From Morinoia aosen (lineage: Eukaryota; Arthropoda; Malacostraca; Amphipoda; Talitridae): a stretch of 64,000 bases of DNA. The notes under the pieces were generated by a model, which saw nothing but the letters and a program-made list of their open reading frames with translations, was not told the DNA's origin and searched no databases. The position numbers and the translations under genes were made by a program. Position 1 is the first letter of the stretch, and every line of letters starts with the position of its first letter. Positions 45,948-59,196 of the stretch are shown in pieces. Location of the stretch: NCBI GenBank assembly GCA_030386875.1, contig CM059578.1:24351009-24415008 (forward strand), in the 5' to 3' direction.

Positions 45948-47407
45948 GTCTACTAGCACCGTATATTTCATCACGTGAAAATACGCACTCTTACATAGAT
46001 ACCCCTCTAGAATATCTCTATTGAATTTAACAGGCTCAACGCGTTTCTGAGGTTGCCACCGGTTCGTGTGGTTAGGTTGTAAGTAGCAGCAGTGGGAAAT
46101 CGGCTTTACTGCTCGACTACGTTTTTATCCTTCCTAAAATCTATTAAAATTCAATTTCACGATAAAATTTCACCTCGAATTGTAACAGGTATTTTTTGAA
46201 ATCATTACAAAAAATATCATTCATTTACACCGGTAGGTGGTGAGCAACTTACCGAATGGTACACATATGGCCCACTGCGCGGAGAACGCGCTATAATATT
46301 TGTTAAAGTAATTCTTATACATGCCGTGTCACCTCTCTTTTACCTTCTATGTGTGTTACCCTATCAGGCAAGGTCACGTAACAAACATTGATGATTTGTT
46401 GCTGCCCGGTTACTTGTTGAATGACGCGATTTTATCACCCTCTGCAAGTTCATGTTTTTAATTTTAATGTTACTTTCCTGCTTCTGTTGTCTCCCTCTTG
46501 CAAAGAAAGAGGAGGTAGCCCAAGAGAGTATCATAGAAAAAATCTAAGACAGGCAAATGAAAAATAAGTAAAATGAATATTTCTTAGTTATTTCAGAGGC
46601 GCGCGTCTTATGATCATGTAATGGAATAAAAAATGATTTAAAGATACATTTATCTTTGATTTGTGCAGGTAGCTGTAGTTGGGGAGTGAATAATATATAA
46701 AGAAAATTCTGTTTTAGTGTAGAGACGATTCCGTAAAAGAATTGTCATGTTATCAATCACAAAATGCCTGCTAGATAATATGAATTCGTAATGTGTGTTT
46801 TAAAATTATACTCCGATGTGACGAATTGAATTCTAATACTCTCTTTTAATACTCTCTCTCTCTCTAATACTCTCTTTTACTCTCATGAATTACTCATGGC
46901 TTATATGACAAAGTTCTTTGAGGAAAAATATGTCTGCATATTTACGATTCATTCGCTGAAACAAATAGCGCATGATGACTCAAAAACGTCTTCTATCTCA
47001 ACAATCATAGTATTTCCTCACACTTTCTAATCAGGTCGCAGGATAGCCGTTTGATGCAGGACGTTTATTGAGTGCAGCAAACAATGGAGACTGAATTTTC
47101 AAACAATTTACATCATCATCATTGTTACGTTACAGTTGTCATCGTAAGTTCTTCTATGTCGACTGAACGATACGATGACGTAAATTGTATGAAATTCCAG
47201 CCGAAGAATTGGCATCACAATTTTGTCAAATGCGAGATCTCGTTCTCGAGACGAGAAATCTCCAGTCCTCTTTTCTACAGCCTGGACCATGGGAACAAAT
47301 CGTCAAGCCATCACCATGAAGTCGAACTTTGCTCGCATAGCTCAGCCGATACTCTGGTACCTGGAAAGCAAGTGAATTCCACCAAAAGAAACTTAGTCAT
47401 TTGCTCT
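45948..47407. other. No gene recognised
   Basis: Includes a short CT-rich microsatellite (about 46838-46880). The frame 47072-47425 (117 residues, His/Ser-rich) overlaps an antisense 60-residue frame and has no recognised domain. Confidence 0.4.
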
Positions 47408-47610
47408 GACTTCACCGTGGCATAGTGGGATGCAAGCGCTTGCCTTACAAACGAAATGACTGAGGATCACATGCAAACACTCCTTATTTACACTCCATAG
47501 GTGTAAACCTAATGTTCCTTTCTCGGTGTATGAAATGGGTACCGGCTCGAAATGAAGGGAGACAACCCCATTGTTGAACAAACTTTAACATAAGGTTGGG
47601 GACGTTCAAA
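47408..47610 (+). mobile_element. Candidate tRNA-derived SINE
   Basis: TGGCATAGTGGG (47418-47429) matches the RNA polymerase III A-box consensus TRGCNNAGYNGG. GGATGCAAGCGCTTGCCTTA follows, as in tRNA D-arm and anticodon regions of SINE heads. A degenerate B-box-like GAGGATCACATGC lies at about 47462. Downstream is a non-tRNA body with GGTGTATGAAATGGGTACCG, a phrase resembling SINE bodies. No poly-A tail or target duplication was resolved, so the right limit is approximate. Confidence 0.5.
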
Positions 47611-50533
47611 TAAACACTTTATACTGAAAAAACCGCGTGGTTGAAAATCTTTCGTTTAAGTGGTATGAGGACACAATTTTCACAGGCGGCTGAGGCCTGT
47701 TGGTATTATGCTCTTAGAGGTTCATTTATGGGGACATTTGAAGAGCTTGGTGTATGAAACGCAGGTTCATTCTGAATAAAACTTCATAAAAAAAATGTTC
47801 AAGCCTCCGCAAGGATTCGAGAAACCTCTGCTTCGATCACCACTGGTGATCATTGTACCTGGGTTTGAATCATTGCACTTAGGCTTAGATTTTCATATTT
47901 GCTTGCATCGGAACAGATAGGCGTTATGTTGAACATCTTTTTTAATGCCTAATAAAATTTCAACATCTGTTTCTCGTATTTCAACATCTCTTTCTACTTG
48001 TTAGATTGAGACTGCCATTCGATTCCTTGTGTTCATAGTAAAATGCATTCCTAACTTCTTTATTTTAGTTTCCTGGCACACTCAAGGTATTAATTTTCCT
48101 TCAAAACGTTTCAAATTTCAAGTCCTCCTAACTCTTTAAAGAGGCATTTTCGACCACACACCCATTGAGTAAAGATTTTTTCTTTCAACGGTCACGACCT
48201 TACTTTACAGTTTTTTCGGCCATGGGCCTGTCACCCTATATAGGGGTAAGTGCCTCAATATACTAACATTATTTTTGATGCTCCGGGAAGAACAGTACAT
48301 GATGCGGCGCACGTCAATTTATCGAAACAAAAACTCGATTTTTATAATGCAATTACGCATCAGAAGCCTGGAGTGTCTGATTCATGAGGATTCCATAAAA
48401 CACAATAAATGAGAGTTTTAATTCTCTCGATTTATAAATCAAAGTTTAGGTCACGCAATCGCCCCGAACTTGAATGAGTACAGTTCTTCACAATGTTCGA
48501 AAACGAAGATTAAGATCATATATGCAGAACTGCACCCTCCTGAGTTAACACTGTCAGTAATGCTAAATCTCTTCTCAATTCTGCAGCAAAATGACAGCGC
48601 ATTCCCATTAAGAAAGTTCTTGGAGTCATGAGTTCATCATTCTCTAGCTAATTCTCATAGAAGAAAGTTCCACTCCAACTTGATGCGAAAAGGTTCGTTC
48701 TGTTCGTCCATGGGCAAATGCTTGATACTCGAAACCTACAAGAAGATCGCTTTGTTTTCGTTACCCTTAAAATTCAAGCTTTGTTTCGGTGAAACCTCTT
48801 GTTGGGCTTGGCAGGCAAGCGTGCGGGCGTTTTCTAGTATTCAGAACGCAAATACTCCCTAAGCCTTGGCTTGAGGGAGCAATATATTGCACACATGAGC
48901 TGCACTTCAATATGCCGCTCTTGGGATCTATTTTTATTCCCCAGAAGAAACGTGAAACAAAAGAGGCCGCGTGCTAAAGCTTTGTCGAGAAATTCAAACG
49001 TGTTTGTTGAGCCCAGCGCTTGCAACGCTCCTCATTCTGAATTGTTTTCGTTCCTCCAGAGAAATGCTTCTAGATTCACGCATTTGAGAGAACGCGTCAA
49101 TTTTTAGCTTCATGAGTAGGACTGTTTGCAGTTGCTACGAAAAAGTCTTCTTGCTCGCTGAAAATACGAGATAATATTCGAAAATACGAAAATATTCCAT
49201 TTTCCATGCAATCGTATCCATTGTTGTGTACTAGTCTTAATGAAACATTATATAAATCAGCGTCTGTAAAATGCAAACAAATGAGTTTTAACAACGGGAT
49301 CGAGCTTATTAATGAAACTTTTGCTTTCAGACGTACGTTCTTCAAGATAGAAAGAACTGTTGGTTGAGAATTTACCTCGTATATAAATGTGGCAACAAAA
49401 AGTACTTATTTTACCGAAAAAATTAGCTTTAACATGAACAAACAATGCATTCGAATTAAACGCAAATTTTTCCATTTTCTAGTGAAACTAAAGTAATAAA
49501 AAGTGGAAAATAGTTTGCGTACATGAAATTAATACACCTTACCCTATTTTATTCATAACCATAACTTATTCTGTCAAATTCCCTTTTATTTTATTTTACC
49601 TCGCCCATTTTATTCTAACCTCTCTTTGAAAAATATTTTTTCATCCATCTTGAAATAAGCTAAGGCGCTAACGGTTTAAATAAAAATAGTCCCAGATAGC
49701 TGCTAGGAAGTTTACCTCTTTATTGCGTAACGGTGAGTGCAAAAATGAAAGAAACTACTCAACTCAAGATATTTTTACTTCTCATTTAATTAGAATTTTT
49801 TATTCTAACTTTAATTTTTAATTTTTAATTTTGATAAAATTAATTTTTTAATTTTAATTTTTTCAATAGCGCAACTCAATTTCCTCATTTCTTATTGTTG
49901 CAAGTGAAATTATGGGCTAATTAATTATTGAGAGTGTGTGAGTAGTGACTTGCAGAAACAGATATGTTTGAAAAGTAAAGATATTGGTTTACATATATAG
50001 AGATAAAAAGCTTGACCAGTTGTTCAAAAACATTAATTGGTTCATTGTCTTTTTCAAATAATAGCAAACATTATATAGTAGTAAAATTTACCCAAGATTT
50101 CTTATTTTTAAAACACCAACTTTCTGTCAATGACGCTAATCTCATAGATTGTGTCGACGCAGACTTTTTTCATTCGCTTATTTCAAATTCTTGAAAATTT
50201 GTCCTCTTGCATTTTCTCTCTGAGGAGGAAAAAAGATCCCTGCATAACTCAAATATTTCATTTAATAATGAATATCCTCTCCTGTTCATTTTCTGACAGC
50301 TGTTAATTGTTTGTAATCTGATCTCCTGTCCACAAAATAAATATTAAGTGAACGTAATTCAATACCTGTTTTTATTTTAAGAATAATAATTTTGAAATGA
50401 TTTTCTACTACACGTCAAGGCCTTGCTGCATATTATAAATAGCATCTTTACTTCAATCGATGTGCTAATTCTAGCGATCCTGTGATACTTTTTTTCATGT
50501 TTTACAGCGCTTTTAGTTAAGTTAAGTTATCTT
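47611..50533. other. No gene recognised
   Basis: GCTTCGATCACCACTGGTGATC with GGGTTTGAATCA at 47830-47876 resembles a B-box-bearing fragment but lacks an A box. Overlapping frames at 48680-49107 show no domain. Positions 49795-49870 are a TTTAATTT-rich low-complexity run. Confidence 0.4.
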
Positions 50534-51357
50534 TTAACCCGCGAACTATAACTGGTCGCCTCATTTACCAGGCTCACTGGTTGCCCGACGTAAGGCATAA
50601 CCCCAAGTTGTTATACACCAAAATGATCGTCTCAGCGAGTGCTACACAGCTGGAGCCAGAAACCCCCACATTTTGGGGGTTAAGGCAGAGCTACAACCAC
50701 TTGGAAGTTGGGAGGGGTAAGCACAGTCAGTGTGGTAAATGAGGCGACCGTGAGAGGGTGTGCGTGCGAACAGTCAGTGGAAGCCTCAGTTACCAGCGAA
50801 ACTACTCAGGGCCTTATTTCGCAAAAATGGCAAATGATAAGAAATCTGAAGTCAGTAGCGTGTAGAGCAGTATTTTATTCATATTGTGTGAAAATTACAA
50901 GTTTCGAAACACTATACTTACAGTAATATAACCAGACATGCAAACATGCATTCATATAGGAACTAAAACGAAGAATGGATAACACTTTGTAGACATATAA
51001 ATGGTCATAACTTTTTTTCTAATTGTTGCAGAGGAAAAATAAAAACATCAGCAGGTTTGGAAGGATTTTCTGCATAAAATAGCAATGAAAAACATTACAT
51101 TGTTCCCAAAACAAAAAATGGCCATTGATCTCTTTGAAGCAATGTTGTACAAAAATCTACGGAGTTTGACTCCATATTACAAAGAAACGGTTCAAGTTAT
51201 CAAAAATCTGACAACATCAAAGTGTAAAGCAACATTTTTTACTCATTACTTCATATTTTTACATCTCTGCCTATTACGGTAAGGGAACAGGGAGCGGCAG
51301 AATAACGCGGGTGAATTGACTACTTTTCTGAGGGATGCGCGACCGTGCGCGGGTTAA
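50534..51357. mobile_element. piggyBac-like non-autonomous element (TTAA target)
   Basis: The body is 50538-51353 (816 bp), flanked on both sides by TTAA (50534-50537 and 51354-51357), the target and footprint of piggyBac elements. The left end is CCCGCGAACTATAACTGG and the reverse complement of the right end is CCCGCGCACGGTCGCGC, so the TIRs share CCCGCG.AC and then diverge. CCC at the tip is typical of piggyBac. Inside, GGTCGCCTCATTTACCA (50564) recurs inverted as TGGTAAATGAGGCGACC (about 50732), a subterminal inverted repeat. A 65-residue frame (51085-51282) does not resemble the transposase, so mobilisation was in trans. Confidence 0.82.
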
Positions 51358-53746
51358 GTTATTTTAAGAAGTTATTAAGAAGTTAAGTTATTTTAAGTTA
51401 CCTTCTCGATTTTTGGTTCATACAAGCATGTGAAGCATGCTTTAATATCCGCGTAATTTCCTTTACAGCTGTTAGCTTGTGCATCATTTTTCACAGCGTG
51501 TAAGTTTTTCAAGTAATATTTATTCTTTGATCCTGTAATTGAAATCTACAAGAAAATTGTTTCGATATCCAAATGAAAAAAAAATTACAACCAAACATTT
51601 CACATAAAATGCATTAAAGCAAATATAGTAGCCTGGAGCAGAAAGAACCGAAGTCTTCGAGCCGGTTAAACTAGATGTTTAAGAAAATAGCTGCTTTATT
51701 TGCGAGGTTTGGCTTTAAAAAAACATGCATCCACTTCAAACTTCTGAGCTTTGGTTTGCTCTAAGGACCCTGTGAGACCCGTGAAAGACAACAAAATAGG
51801 CGTTGCATCGCGCACTTCAGCACGATCTACGAGTAGCAAGTCAGGGCGTGTCAGGCGAACCTTTTTGTGCTGAAGAACTCGAGCATACTCCTCTACTCTT
51901 ACCCCTAAAGCACGTGTGGTCACGCCACCGTATTCAGATGCGCAGGACGCACAAGAGAAAGTAAAAAAATGGTTTCACTTGAAACGGTCAAAGAGTAGAA
52001 TCGTTCGCAATTCAAAAAGAAATAACTTTACGTTTTGGCTCTGTGTGGTATAATGTACTGTTTTTAAACAATACACACTATTGATGCCATTTATAGTTGA
52101 CTGTTTTAATTTGATCTTATGTACATGCATACATGCTCCCTCATCAAATAATTAACATCATGCAGCTATTGTTCAAATACTATCATTTTAATACCAGTAA
52201 AAATTCCCTAAGCCACTGGAGTTTAATTATTTTCAGGAATAGTATATATAAAGAAATATTTCTGTGCGCAAGTTCTTTATTCAATACAGCTCCACGGTCA
52301 TTAAACGGAAAGACCCGTTGTAGTTAAGATACAAACCGCGTATAATTTGCTTAATGACATTTCTCATAATGCACAGACCGAATGCTCTTACCTCTTTGAT
52401 AACTAAATGGCTTGATAAAATAGGGCACTTTTTCTCTCAAGAAAAATCAAAAGCAAAACATTTGATGAAAAAATGAAAAGCCTCATCGATGTGCACCGAA
52501 GAATAAGCTGTTAAAATTTTATACAGAGAGCAGCTTTCTATCAGTGCACCAAAGAGAGGCAAGGGGTGAATGGCAGCCCTAGATCAAGGATTTCATCAAA
52601 AATACACTTTAACAAATATTTTCCATTCATCTCTGAAGGTTGTACTGGAGGTTAAAATGAATAAGAAAAATAGTATCTAAATTTAGAGAAGTATCATGCT
52701 GATAAAACTTAAAAAATGCTGATAATACTTTCCATGCTCTCTTCTACTTGAAACAACGTACTGGATATTTTATTTAACTAATTAACTGAATTAATCCGCC
52801 ATTACCATTTCGCAAACATGTTGCAGAGTAATTGCTTTGAGTTAATTTGATATTTTCTGACTTTTGCGAAACACAAAATTAGTTCTGATAAGTTTTTTTT
52901 ATAAAAATTGACGTGTTATTGCATTTAAGAAATATGGCACACAAGGAAATATCTATACCTACAATCATTTTATAATTATATTTCCCGGAAACTATTTGAT
53001 TTCAAATGGTTCGGTGACGTTAATTGTCAACTTATGCATAAATTATGCAACTTATGTATGAATTCATCTTTTCTGTAAGTTTCTCAGGTTCTTCGACAAT
53101 ATTTTGTTTGTTTTGGCTCTCAGCTTCTTAATATTTTAGGGGGGAATTTACACCTAAAAGCTTTCAAGTTCCTGCAGATAACACTACCACAAGTGATGTA
53201 CTTTCGAAGAATTAAAATCCAGGTTTTTCAAAACAAAATAACTTTTTTATGGAGTTACAATCAGAGATAAAATTCAACAACTCAAGCGTTTAAATGTACA
53301 AAATTTTTCTCCACTGCACTTTTTTCGAGTCTACTGCGTCATGTAGATTCAAAACATGCGATGGCTGGAGTATTTTAATAGGAATACTACTATAAAACCA
53401 GAAATTATTCTCTTCAAAAAGTTCCTACTGTATTTGATGTTATTTCTGCGGGAATTTTCCTTAAGAACTCGGTGACTTTCTTGCTGGATTATTCATCCAG
53501 AATTTTATATTATTTTTGTTGCAATATTCTTGGAGAACTCTGCTTTATTCCAGCAGGAACATTAGCGTGCTTGTGGATTGTTCATGCCGGAATATTCATA
53601 TATAACGATGTTCTTTTAGTTGGAATGTTTCTATATCACTCTAAATTCATTCATGTTGGAATAGTCACATCGAGCTCAAAGTTATTCTGAAAAAAGATAG
53701 GTGAAAAAATAGCATCGAGCATCCAACTTTCAGATTAATTACTGAT
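51358..53746. other. No gene recognised
   Basis: The right flank of the piggyBac-like element has a short TTAAGTTATTTTAAGAAG duplication (51354-51400). Positions 53380-53660 show loose repetition of GGAATATT/GGAATTTT..TTCATC/TTCATG blocks every 70-80 bp. The minus frame 51696-51923 (75 residues) and the plus frame 53472-53690 (72 residues, hydrophobic) have no recognised domain. Confidence 0.4.
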
Positions 53747-53808
53747 GTTAGGGAAAATAGCTTCTCTGTCTAAGAAAATTCTTCGTTTATTTATTCCATC
53801 CTATTAAT
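53747..53808 (+). repeat. Dispersed 60-bp repeat, copy 1
   Basis: GTTAGGGAAAATAGCTTCTC followed by TTTATTTATTCCATC matches 54803-54862 in the same orientation, 1,056 bp away, with about five differences and different flanks. Confidence 0.75.
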
Positions 53809-54802
53809 TACTGATTCCGAGTACTTACCGGCAACGAAGTCGCTAAAGTTTGTTGTAGTTACCTATGAAGCATTTACATACTCAGCCTGTTTTCCATCGC
53901 CCTGGTGGTTTCCTGCTAGCTGTGGAGGAGACTTGTTTCTTATTATTTATTCAAATATCTTGCTTCTTCTTTCTCTGCCTGTGTCTCTGGGTGATGCTAG
54001 GTAACTTCTTCTTTTACAGCTTGCGTATTGGAGGCTTCGAATGAAACAGTGGAATACTACATTTCTAGAGCGAGAAGTGAAACCTTCCACTGTGTTGCTC
54101 AGTGTAGTCGAAAGAAATAATCAAGAAAAATATTTATGCGCTTCTTGACCTGAATGTCTCCTGGAGTTATCGTATTATGTAAGCGGAAAGATCGAAACAG
54201 GGAATTCATGAATGAGAGTTTAATTTGGCATACGTTTAGGCAATTTATGAAACTGATGCAGCTTCTGTGAATGGTTGATTACTTCTACTTTACTGTTTAT
54301 GCGCCATTAATGCCACAGTATTTAATTTAAGTAGCAATATAGCATTGAGAAATGGAAATTTTGGTATGGAAATTGAAATTGAGAGAGGCGCGTATTGAAA
54401 TTAAACGAAGAGGTGACCTTAAAACATTCTTTGCGCGAGCACTAAATAACGAAAATTTAGTTATTTAGAATTATTTTCAGGCGTCTGCCCAATCAATTTC
54501 CATTTCATTGTAAATGAAATGAAAATCTCACGCTAAAAAGTATTGATCCCTATATGTACCAACTGAACTGTTAGAGGAAAAGTATCGATTTCACTCGGAG
54601 CCTTTATTTAGACGTGTATTCATATATATAAAATACGTCTCCGGTTAACTGGTTATTTATAGGGTTATTCTCTCCTCCGATCAACATATTAAGTGACCTT
54701 CATTTTTCATAACATGAGTTCGAACATGTGCGAGGGACATATAGCCAATAGCCAACATATACAGGATACAAATTCATTGCCCCCCAATACCATTAAATTC
54801 AA
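53809..54802. other. No gene recognised
   Basis: Non-coding sequence between the two copies of the 60-bp repeat. No TE protein or tandem array was seen. Confidence 0.45.
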
Positions 54803-54862
54803 GTTAGGGAAAATAGCTTCTCTTTCAAAGCAAATTCTGCTTTTATTTATTCCATCTTATTC
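54803..54862 (+). repeat. Dispersed 60-bp repeat, copy 2
   Basis: Partner of 53747-53808. GTTAGGGAAAATAGCTTCTC is identical, and the middle differs slightly (TTTCAAAGCAAATTCTGC). Confidence 0.75.
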
Positions 54863-56246
54863 CATGCAGGTTACTCCAGCATATTTGTTTACGTTCTAGA
54901 GAGAAGTATTATAAACGGCCCAAGCACCAAGATGGCATAAATAATCTGAAAGTCAAGTAAGTAGAAATCAGCCGGCAATGCAGCCACGTTAGGGCTACGT
55001 TACTGCACTGCTCGCTACGTGAGAGGTCTGCATGGCGCTAGCGGTCTCGTGTTTCCCATTTACTTTAATTACTGTGTTAATAATATCTTTACCGCTTGTG
55101 TTACACGCTTTCGAATTATCTGAAAGTCATGAGTGTTTCTCTAAACACCAGTAGCCGGTATATTGCCTGAAAGTGATGCATGCTTCTTACCTAAAATTTA
55201 TGCATGCTTCTTACTTGATATTGATACATGCTTCTCTGAACATCAGTAGCCGGTGTACATGTAAGTGAACCATTGGTATAGAGGTCCAAGAAGGTGGATA
55301 TACTAGTGTATAATTTATTTCTCTCTTCACTACTTATTCAGTACATTTAACTTATTGACTCCTAGCTGAAGATGAAAAAAGTGAGTTATTGCTTGCGATA
55401 CTTTTGCCCATAAAAATATTACCCTCCGTTGAAGAGAGAACAGATAAGGTTAGCCAAGCTATGTAGATTTACTTCAGTACAAGAAATGGGGCTCACAATT
55501 TTCATGCCATCAATATTTCTTTTACATTCGCAACACTCATTGTTTGTTTTCATGCTATTGGTGATGTTGATGTTATTGATATTTAAATTGTCATTTACTA
55601 CGGTGAGGAAATGTTTCTGCAGTTGCGGCGTTCGCTCTGCGTGCGTCATCAGATTGAGACCATCTGTATTCACTGCCTGAGGAACGTTCGTGATGCATAC
55701 ATAAGCCGCTTATGGGGATGAAGTCTGTGCCAAGTGTAAAAATAATATAAATGAAATAAATTACCATGTAATTTTTTAAACAAATACTTAAAAACTAATG
55801 CAGATGCTCTGTTCATGTTCCTCATCAGCACAAAGTAAGACAAAATAATCAAAATGAAATCAAATGCCCTTTAATCTTTGAAACAATGTTAAAAATCTCA
55901 CAGGGCCTTACTTGAACAACGGCAGTGCTCAAACATAATAACAAAGAAGTAGCATCAACTGCTGAACAAAACAATTGCACCAAAATTTGACTTCGTAAGC
56001 CATTATCATGCGTATCGTGAAGACTTTTTCTTCATTTTTTATATGAAATCGATTTAAGAGAATACCGCTGCCGGATCAAATAATTCAACAATCATTGCCA
56101 CACTTTACTACCCAGAGACTCACAGCAACCCCTACTCTATATTTCTTAAAATTTCAATTAAGTTGTTATAATTTTTGATCGTAAAAAAAGCATGCTTCAT
56201 CATAAACAAATTCAAGCAATCCCATCGAATTCAGCGTTTGTCCTTA
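54863..56246. other. No gene recognised; short direct repeats at 55110-55260
   Basis: ATGCATGCTTCTTACTTGAT-type words recur at 55170-55230, and CATCAGTAGCCGGT / CACCAGTAGCCGGT occurs twice about 100 bp apart. Frames open on both strands at 55419-55680 (84 aa minus, 83 aa plus) have no recognised domain. Confidence 0.4.
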
Positions 56247-56398
56247 CGTTCGAACGAGCATGTAAAATTGCATTCCTGATGACTTTGAAGTAATCTCAAC
56301 ACACAAGTCTTTGGATAACTTATGTTCGAACGAACATTCAAAATTGCATTCCCAATTACGTTAAAGTAATCTCAGAGCACAAGTTTTTAAATAAGTCA
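56247..56398. repeat. Two-copy tandem duplication, 76-bp period
   Basis: GTTCGAACGARCAT..AAAATTGCATTCC, then AGTAATCTCA..CACAAGT occur twice in order, with starts at about 56247 and 56323. Confidence 0.8.
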
Positions 56399-59196
56399 AT
56401 TCTCGTAAGTTCCCAGCTCAATTTTATGACGCCTTTCCATCCAGGAAGCGCTACATTTCGCTGCACATTCTACTGCACGATAAAGAATTTTCTCTCGGTC
56501 GTAAGCAGCACGAGCATCTTTTGCATTTCTGGGAGCAGCACAGCGATCGTTGGAATTTATTCGGAACCACGCGAAGTCTTTGGGAAATTGGAGAATCTTG
56601 CCATAAATCTACGGCTGTTCTGTATGATAATTCAGCAAAGCACGCCTCATTTGCTTCCGTTCGGGAGATACTTTAGTCTTCGGCTAAGGCATCTTCTATA
56701 ACCTGAAAATGGAGTTTACGATGAAAATGTAAGCACAAGCTCTGAAGGTTGAAGCCTGGTATTCACGTGGAGAGAATGCTTGTGACTATTTTTCTCTAGA
56801 TGGCTCAATAATATCCATGTACATGTTAAAGTGCCACGCGCTCCCAAAATGAACCCATCATAATTTTTTCTTGAACTAAGCTAACTAGAGTTGCATTAGG
56901 TATTCATTTTGAAGCAGTGCGCTAAAAATGACCTCGCGCAATCGCAGCCATGGCAAGGTGAAAGAATGAAATTTAAGCACACCTTAACAAAGTGCGAGTA
57001 AGATCTATTCGGTATTTTGAATCTTGCGAGAAAAGTTCATAATCCTAACCATCAATAACATGAGTACGTGCACTCATTTGTCCATATCAAAATAAACCCC
57101 ATAATTAAAAGAAAAATTATTTACCTTGAGCAAAATTAGGTCCAACGAATCTGAAATTCTTATTTTTACTCTTCATGAACTTGCGAGTGTCACATTTAGC
57201 GCAGTGAGCGTTTCTCATTTTCAACAGCTAAAGAGTTAAAAATTTCAATGCTTCTGCGTAAGAAGTGGAATAAATGTCGGAACTTTCCTGTGAATTTTAC
57301 GACTTCTGTAAAATAATTATAAACTCCCACAGTAAACACCATCATAAGTAATAACAAAGAGCTTTGAAAAGTTGATGATGATCGAGCAGACAAGCGAACC
57401 ACTATACATTCATGACATTATACAGTTGCATGCTATTTCATTTACCCTGTAACACGGCTCCTGAAATTTCATTCTAAAAGAAAAGACATGACACATCAAT
57501 CAAATTGAAAACTCCCTTTTCACGATTTTCAATATTGTCGATTCTAGCCACCAATGCAGACGTTTTGCTCATTGAGATAATTGTGAATAATTGATAATTG
57601 CGAATAGGAAATTGTGATATATAATTGTGAATAGGTAATAACAGTGAATAGATAATTTCAATCAGCATTATGGTTTATGGTTTAAATTATTCAAACAAAC
57701 TACCTCTCATTTGCGTATCTTATTTTCGTGCTGAATCATCTAATACTGATGATGTCCTGTGATCGGAACTTGAGAAATTGTGTTGTATCCACAGCATGAG
57801 ACAAATGTTCAAAGTGAGTAGCTTGTTGCTCATTCGTTGTATTGCAAATTTTTTTAGGGATTGGTTCAATTTCTACTCTTTTTTCTTTTTTTGATACGTT
57901 CCCAATATTCTAGTGTCATGTAAACTGGATTTCGAATGGCAGGACGAGTATGCTGAAAATTTAAAAAAAAGAGAGTGGTCAGCGTTTGATCACCACGTCA
58001 GTTGTGAAAGCACTCAATTTATTTATCAAATCACAAGCTACTGCATCCACAGTAAAAATACCTCTTACTATGAGATTTAACAACAATAATGTAGTCATAA
58101 GCTAAAGTCGTCGAATTGAAGCCGCCGAATACACAGTCAATTTCTTTACGAGAATATATCTACCATTACTGGAAGGCAAGAGTAGTACTCAAATGGGTAT
58201 ATTGCTTCCTACTCGATCAGTGAAACCGGAAATCTACAATTTAAGTGTTCATGAAGGACCTTCTATTTCAAAACCTATTCAATCAAAGCCTAATTTACGT
58301 TTTATTGCCACGGACCAAAACAAGCAAGAACCGCCAAAAAACTGTTATTTCAGGATAAGAAGAATAGAGTTTGAGAGATCACAAGTTGAGGTATGGGCCG
58401 ATGAACCGTCGCTTACTTCATTTCGACAATCGAATTCCTGGCTATGAAGATGCAAATGAGGTGAAATTCAATTTGCATAAATCCAGGAGAAAAGTATACA
58501 TTTGATTCCAGGATGATTGTGTGTTGGTGAATGCTGGCTTGATATTTACTTAATGGTATACCTCTCACTTTAATGTCTCTACAAACTCAATTATGAAAGC
58601 ACATGTACACTGTACAACGAGTTTATTTATGTGAATTCCGGCTGTGATGGCAGATTAAATCGCGGCCTTCAAATAACAAAAATCGCTATATTTTTGGGCA
58701 CAGAGTGTCGGTGCGACATTGGTCATCTTTTCAAATCTCCGCAGTCGGCCGATCTTAACACTACAGAAGAATAATTGTAAGCAATGGCAAAAATATACAG
58801 GGGTCATTTTTCACATTAATCAAAAAATGGTTTACTCGCAGTTTGGGTCTAAAAAAATCGCACGATATTCAATGGTAAATACATATATAATGAACAAAGA
58901 CTTTTAGCCAAGTACTTGTTTGAAAAGAAAAAATTCATGTCAGAACACATTTGATAGAATATTAGGTAATTCATGGGCTCATATTACTCTGTCGATTACC
59001 ATGTTTATAAATTATTACGGACTTTTTGTTAAACCTCTATACATTAAGGCCCTTCAAAGGGCTCTTTGCGACATATTTGTCTGTTCACAATAAGTTGCCT
59101 CCATCCAAAGTGAAATTAATTGAAATATTAAAATTATAAATCAAGTAACACATTCGAGAGACCCATTTTACATGAAGTCGTCTCTCTCAGCTCACA
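56399..59196. other. No gene recognised
   Basis: The plus frame 56426-56701 (91 residues) and the plus frame 58193-58447 (84 residues, charged, with a FRIRRIEFERSQVEVW stretch) are the best frames but match no family known to me. Positions 57575-57650 are a small AATTGTGAATAG-type minisatellite. Confidence 0.35.

Noticed and set aside
47830..47880. tRNA gene or SINE B box (GGGTTTGAATCA)
   Set aside because: No A box at the right distance and no cloverleaf could be drawn.
55580..55680. Hammerhead ribozyme (CTGATGACGCACGC..CTGCAGAAAC on minus)
   Set aside because: The core-like words are present, but stem II pairing is poor (only GCAG/CTGC) and there is no linked element.
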